This document shows, piece by piece, positions 60,901 to 64,000 of a stretch of DNA of 64,000 nucleotides (the first letter of the stretch is position 1; the number at the start of each line of letters is the position of its first letter). Under the pieces are notes generated by a model. That model did no database searches, was not told the DNA's origin, and saw nothing but the letters and a program-made list of their open reading frames with translations. The stretch is from the NCBI GenBank assembly GCA_028288485.1, contig JAQBNO010000209.1, forward strand, positions 1-64,000. The letters run 5' to 3'. The translations under genes and the position numbers were made by a program. Origin of the DNA: Segetibacter sp. (GTDB taxonomy: Bacteria; Bacteroidota; Bacteroidia; Chitinophagales; Chitinophagaceae).

Positions 60901-63900
60901 AAACAGAACGGCCGGCGAAAAAACTGAAAGAAATCAATTTATATAGTAAAGCAGATTTTTTGAAAAATGGAAGCAAGGCCACGGCTATTAAAACGGTTCA
61001 TTTTCGCTACAGCTACAAATTATGCAAGGGTTTAAAGGGCGATCCAAATGATTTAACCGGTAAGCTTACATTAGACACCATTTGGTTTAGTTATAATGGA
61101 AACGATAAAGGCAAATTAAACCCGTATGTTTTCAGCTACCATTCCAATAATCCATCTTATAATATAAAGTCGTACGATAAGTGGGGAAATTATAAAGATC
61201 CTCTTCAAAACCCTGGCTCTACAGCAAGCAATTTAATTACGAATGCCGAATATCCGTATGCATTAAAAGACAGTGCAACTTCAGCAATAAATGCAGGAGC
61301 GTGGAACCTCAATAATGTAACTCTCCCTTCCGGTGGAAGAATAAATGTTACTTATGAAAGTGATGATTATGCATATGTCCAGAACAGGAGGGCTATGGAG
61401 ATGTTTAAAATCTATGGCTTTGGAGCAACTAGCTCATTAGCAAATGCTTCTTTAAATTTATTTGGATCCAAGGATAATCTATACGTATTTGTGAAGCTTT
61501 CTTCTCCCGTTGCCAACACGAAGGAGGCTTTTAGTAAGTATCTGGAAGGTGTTAATAAAATATATTTTAAGTTATCTGTTCAAATGCCAACAGATAAGTA
61601 TGGAATGGGTTATGAATATGTTCCTTGTTACGCTGAGTTGGATGCGATAGGCGGATACGGGATTGCCGATTCTACTACCATGTGGATGAAGTTGAAAGGA
61701 ATCAGTATCCAGGGCGATAAAAACGAAATTTATAGTCCACTGGCAACAGCAGCAATTCAATTTCTCAGGCTGAACCTTCCTTCGAAAGCATATCCGGGCT
61801 CTGAGGTGGGAAATAATGTTGATTTACGGGATGCGGTAAGCATCGTATTGTCTCAGGCCGATAATATAAGAAATGCTTTTAGATCATTTGATGCGTTTGC
61901 AAGGAAGAAACCAGTTGCCTATTTGGTTGATACCAGTAGAACATTCGTTCGGCTAAATAGTCCTAACCATAAAAAACTAGGTGGAGGGCATAGAGTTAAA
62001 CGGGTAGAAATATTTGATAACTGGAATAGCATGACGGGGCAAAAGGAGTCTTCTTACGGGCAGGAATATAACTATACAACGATTAAGGAAATAAACGGCA
62101 AGCAGACCAGGATAAGTAGCGGCGTTGCAGGTTATGAACCTATGATTGGTAGCGAAGAAAACCCTTTCCACCTCCCAATTGAATACGTCGAAAAAATCGC
62201 CCCTTTAGGTCCTGTTACTTTAGGTTATACAGAAGAACCATTAGGTGAAGCGTTTTTCCCATCGGCTGGTGTCGGTTACAGTAAGGTGAGGGTTAGGTCA
62301 ATACATACCCAGAATAAAAAATCTGCCAACGGTTATGAAGAAACAGAGTTCTATACTGCTTTTGATTTTCCAACAGTTACTGATCGTTCAATGTTGGATA
62401 AAAAAAGGTATAAGCCTGCTTTAGCAAACTTCCTGAAAATAAATGCGAAACACTTCATCTCCTTATCGCAGGGTTTCAAGGTCGAGTTAAACGATATGCA
62501 CGGTAAGATAAAAACACAGGCAACTTATGCTGAAACCGATTCTGATCATCCGCTGACTTATACAAGGAATATTTATAAAGTAGAAAATCACTCGGTCGAT
62601 TCAAAGCAGCTCTCTAATAGAGTTACGGTTATGAGTCCTGATGGCATTATAGATACTGCCGGCATAATTGGAAAAGATGTTGAATTGATGATGGATATGC
62701 GCCAGCAGGTATCAGTCGTAAACGGCAATAATTACAATGTAAATGGTGATTTTTTTGCGTTGCCGTTTCCGCCTGTTTTTCTTATTCCTTCTTTTTTTGG
62801 TCTTCCCCAGCGGGAAGAAACTCAATTTCGTTCTGTCGCTACCACGAAAATAATACAGCGATATGGCATACTGGATAGTGTGATACACATTGATAAGGGA
62901 AGTGTGGTTTCTACCAAAAATATGATGTACGACAGTGAAACAGGTGACGTGTTGTTAACTCGCACTCAAAATGAATTTAACGATCCTGTTTACAATTTTA
63001 CATACCCGTCCCATTGGGCCTATGAAGGAATGGGACTAGCTTATAAAAACATCGGGGCTATGCTATATAACGCTTCCATTAAGAATGGTAAAATTGTTAA
63101 GGGATTACGGTCAGGAATTGACACAGTGTTGTTTGCGAGCGGGGATGAAATATTAGTTGCTTCAAAATCCAAAACAAGCGGGGCAGATTGCGACCCTGCT
63201 TATGCAACGTTTCCCAATTATTCGAAAGTATGGGCTATAGATGCAAATGTTGTAACCGGAGGAGCGAGGCAGATTTATTTCATAAATGCTGATGGTACTC
63301 CTTTTAGCGGCAACGACGTTAGTTTAAAGGTGATCCGTTCGGGCAGGAGAAATGTAAGCAGTTCACTAGGATCTGTAGTCACACTTGCTAATCCTCTCCG
63401 TTATTATGGGGGCAGGTACACGCTAAAATTCGATGATACTTCAAGAGTAATAAATGCTTCTGCCCTTGAAATTAAACAACAGTGGAAAGTGGCGGAATTG
63501 AATAAGAAGGCTGTAAATTATACCATGACGTGTCCTCCAGGGTATACTTACTCGACGAATTTAAGAACGTGTACAAAGGATACAATCGTCTATAGAAAGG
63601 ACACCGCCGTTTCAATTTGCATCATGCAGATAACGTATCCTGTATATTCCGGTTGTGGTAGCTTTATTTATTCTTTTTCAGATACAAATAAAAGAACACC
63701 AATAGACTCTTCAAATAGTTTTTGGAAGGGTACCGGTGCAACTGGTTGCCCAACAACTGGATATGCTTACAGAAACATAGCCGATAGCACAAGTTCGACA
63801 AATTTCCAAGGAAACTCTGTGTTACCTCCACCATCTGCAAATCCTTGTGACCCGAATCCGTCTCCGCGTATCGGACCCTTAAATAGAAGCGGGATATGGG

Positions 63901-64000
63901 CATGCTGCAAGGATTCTATTCCAAATGGAAAGTGGTTCAGCTTTACCGTTCCTATATACTTCCCGGAAACTAGAAGATACTATTTTGCATCGGGGGGAGA
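57933..64000 (+). CDS. giant secreted RHS-type protein with PA14 domain, runs off the window
   Basis: Not in ORF track because it has no stop in the window. ATG at 57933; same frame spot-checked at 58281, 59844, 61320 and 62748. 'VDLFTGDFSYNIPLLDVGGYPVNISYRSGVTMDQEASWVGLGWNINPG'; PA14-like 'GLIGEYFNGENF...FSIRWTGRLKAPDSGSYKIVTTTDDGFRLWINDSL' (~59860-60270). Confidence 0.85.
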   Translation, partial: MIQRLAQFSKRIALGLFLLFYSNILFARFAYPAYDTANISFDRYSSVGNENRPIREYRHIIANKPIISFDERNTTNPVDFSTLNLRNPGILVEEKFDGGGPTQPEMQSFSSVNNTNMVDLFTGDFSYNIPLLDVGGYPVNISYRSGVTMDQEASWVGLGWNINPGTITRNMRGLPDDFNGGKDTITKTATIKENKTVGVSAGANSELTGISLPIGLNASVGIFTNNYKGWGLETSLNATLNAGVKGFGSLTSGLSVTNNSQEGLTIAPSLAVAIAEAEAKANGGIAGSLSTSLSYNSRTGLKGLQLQAGLRQFETDVKNQAINSGSSEYASSISFATPSYTPTITMPYTSNLYSFTGKVGSAITTLHPNLSLTGYVTKQRIDAKDVTQVLPAFGYLNYQKGSMDKNALLDFNREKEIAYREKPAVAHIAVPNYTYDLFSVTGEGTGGMFRAYRSDIGFIYDHNMKTKSESLGGSVDVGSGNIFHGGVDINLNRSFTENSAWLNENAVKNNLSFKRSDSLYESVYFRNPGEKAINSKLYYDSLGGDDVVAVNLYQGGSSSSIITATNFLNRYRNKSLVGQLPISSTSTIKKERDKRSQVITYLTAKEASEVGFSKYIESYGINKFSCDTCARCFPNPTDVLDGTGTGLIGEYFNGENFEAKAYQKVGYVNFSNPSTIPGLNQDHFSIRWTGRLKAPDSGSYKIVTTTDDGFRLWINDSLFKNDWKPHSPKADTAYLNLVAGEVVSIKFEYFESGGTSIAQLSWIRPGGTFSLISANYLYSVPPKDSYTNVSLTKEKRINTFRQHGHISEMTVLNADGRRYIYGIPVYNLLQKEATFSIDSKGGSTNTGLVHYAHDTDNTVKNQRGNDNYFSSEIIPAYAHSFLLTAIVSPDYVDLAGDGISDDDRGDAIKFNYSKVSGILNPFKWRAPFGKNIVTYNEGLKTDTRDDKGNYVYGEKELWYLHSLESKSMIATFTVEERSDGWGVNERGDEQTERPAKKLKEINLYSKADFLKNGSKATAIKTVHFRYSYKLCKGLKGDPNDLTGKLTLDTIWFSYNGNDKGKLNPYVFSYHSNNPSYNIKSYDKWGNYKDPLQNPGSTASNLITNAEYPYALKDSATSAINAGAWNLNNVTLPSGGRINVTYESDDYAYVQNRRAMEMFKIYGFGATSSLANASLNLFGSKDNLYVFVKLSSPVANTKEAFSKYLEGVNKIYFKLSVQMPTDKYGMGYEYVPCYAELDAIGGYGIADSTTMWMKLKGISIQGDKNEIYSPLATAAIQFLRLNLPSKAYPGSEVGNNVDLRDAVSIVLSQADNIRNAFRSFDAFARKKPVAYLVDTSRTFVRLNSPNHKKLGGGHRVKRVEIFDNWNSMTGQKESSYGQEYNYTTIKEINGKQTRISSGVAGYEPMIGSEENPFHLPIEYVEKIAPLGPVTLGYTEEPLGEAFFPSAGVGYSKVRVRSIHTQNKKSANGYEETEFYTAFDFPTVTDRSMLDKKRYKPALANFLKINAKHFISLSQGFKVELNDMHGKIKTQATYAETDSDHPLTYTRNIYKVENHSVDSKQLSNRVTVMSPDGIIDTAGIIGKDVELMMDMRQQVSVVNGNNYNVNGDFFALPFPPVFLIPSFFGLPQREETQFRSVATTKIIQRYGILDSVIHIDKGSVVSTKNMMYDSETGDVLLTRTQNEFNDPVYNFTYPSHWAYEGMGLAYKNIGAMLYNASIKNGKIVKGLRSGIDTVLFASGDEILVASKSKTSGADCDPAYATFPNYSKVWAIDANVVTGGARQIYFINADGTPFSGNDVSLKVIRSGRRNVSSSLGSVVTLANPLRYYGGRYTLKFDDTSRVINASALEIKQQWKVAELNKKAVNYTMTCPPGYTYSTNLRTCTKDTIVYRKDTAVSICIMQITYPVYSGCGSFIYSFSDTNKRTPIDSSNSFWKGTGATGCPTTGYAYRNIADSTSSTNFQGNSVLPPPSANPCDPNPSPRIGPLNRSGIWACCKDSIPNGKWFSFTVPIYFPETRRYYFASGG

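Overview
This 64 kb window has features of an accessory or genomic-island region from a Bacteroidota (probably Chitinophagaceae-like) genome. It begins with a tRNA-Arg(TCT), followed by mobile and accessory DNA. Main contents in order: (1) an intact IS3-family element (1408-2935) with inverted repeats, a 3-bp target duplication and an A_AAA_AAG -1 frameshift site. (2) An overlapping-gene operon of secreted proteins (4.1-10.5 kb): three DUF2233/phosphodiester-glycosidase-like proteins, an aspartyl-protease-like protein and an astacin/matrixin-like metalloprotease. The two proteases share an unassigned ~105-aa C-terminal domain. (3) A possible replicon or mobile module (13.4-18 kb): iteron-like repeats, a phage II/X-like Rep, a 119-bp bipartite palindrome, G-rich degenerate repeats and a tyrosine recombinase. 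(4) A defence-island-like region (18-38 kb): an MmeI/type IIG-like methyltransferase split by one in-frame TAA, with degenerate copies of its 3' end recurring between downstream genes; a SIR2 protein; an Mrr-like/ImmA-IrrE fusion; a PLD protein; a DNA/RNA endonuclease; an HNH protein; a PD-(D/E)XK protein; and a DUF6932 / XRE-ImmA / beta-family (sce7725) / sce7726 cluster. (5) A 2085-aa nuclease-STAND (Avs-like) protein with a coupled 238-aa partner, sitting between dnaE2 and a truncated dinB. (6) A decayed group II intron 3' end with domain V. (7) A beta-barrel-like protein, an accessory protein and a giant PA14-containing RHS-type ORF that runs off the window and is absent from the ORF track. 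All family calls come from motif recognition by eye; no searches were run.
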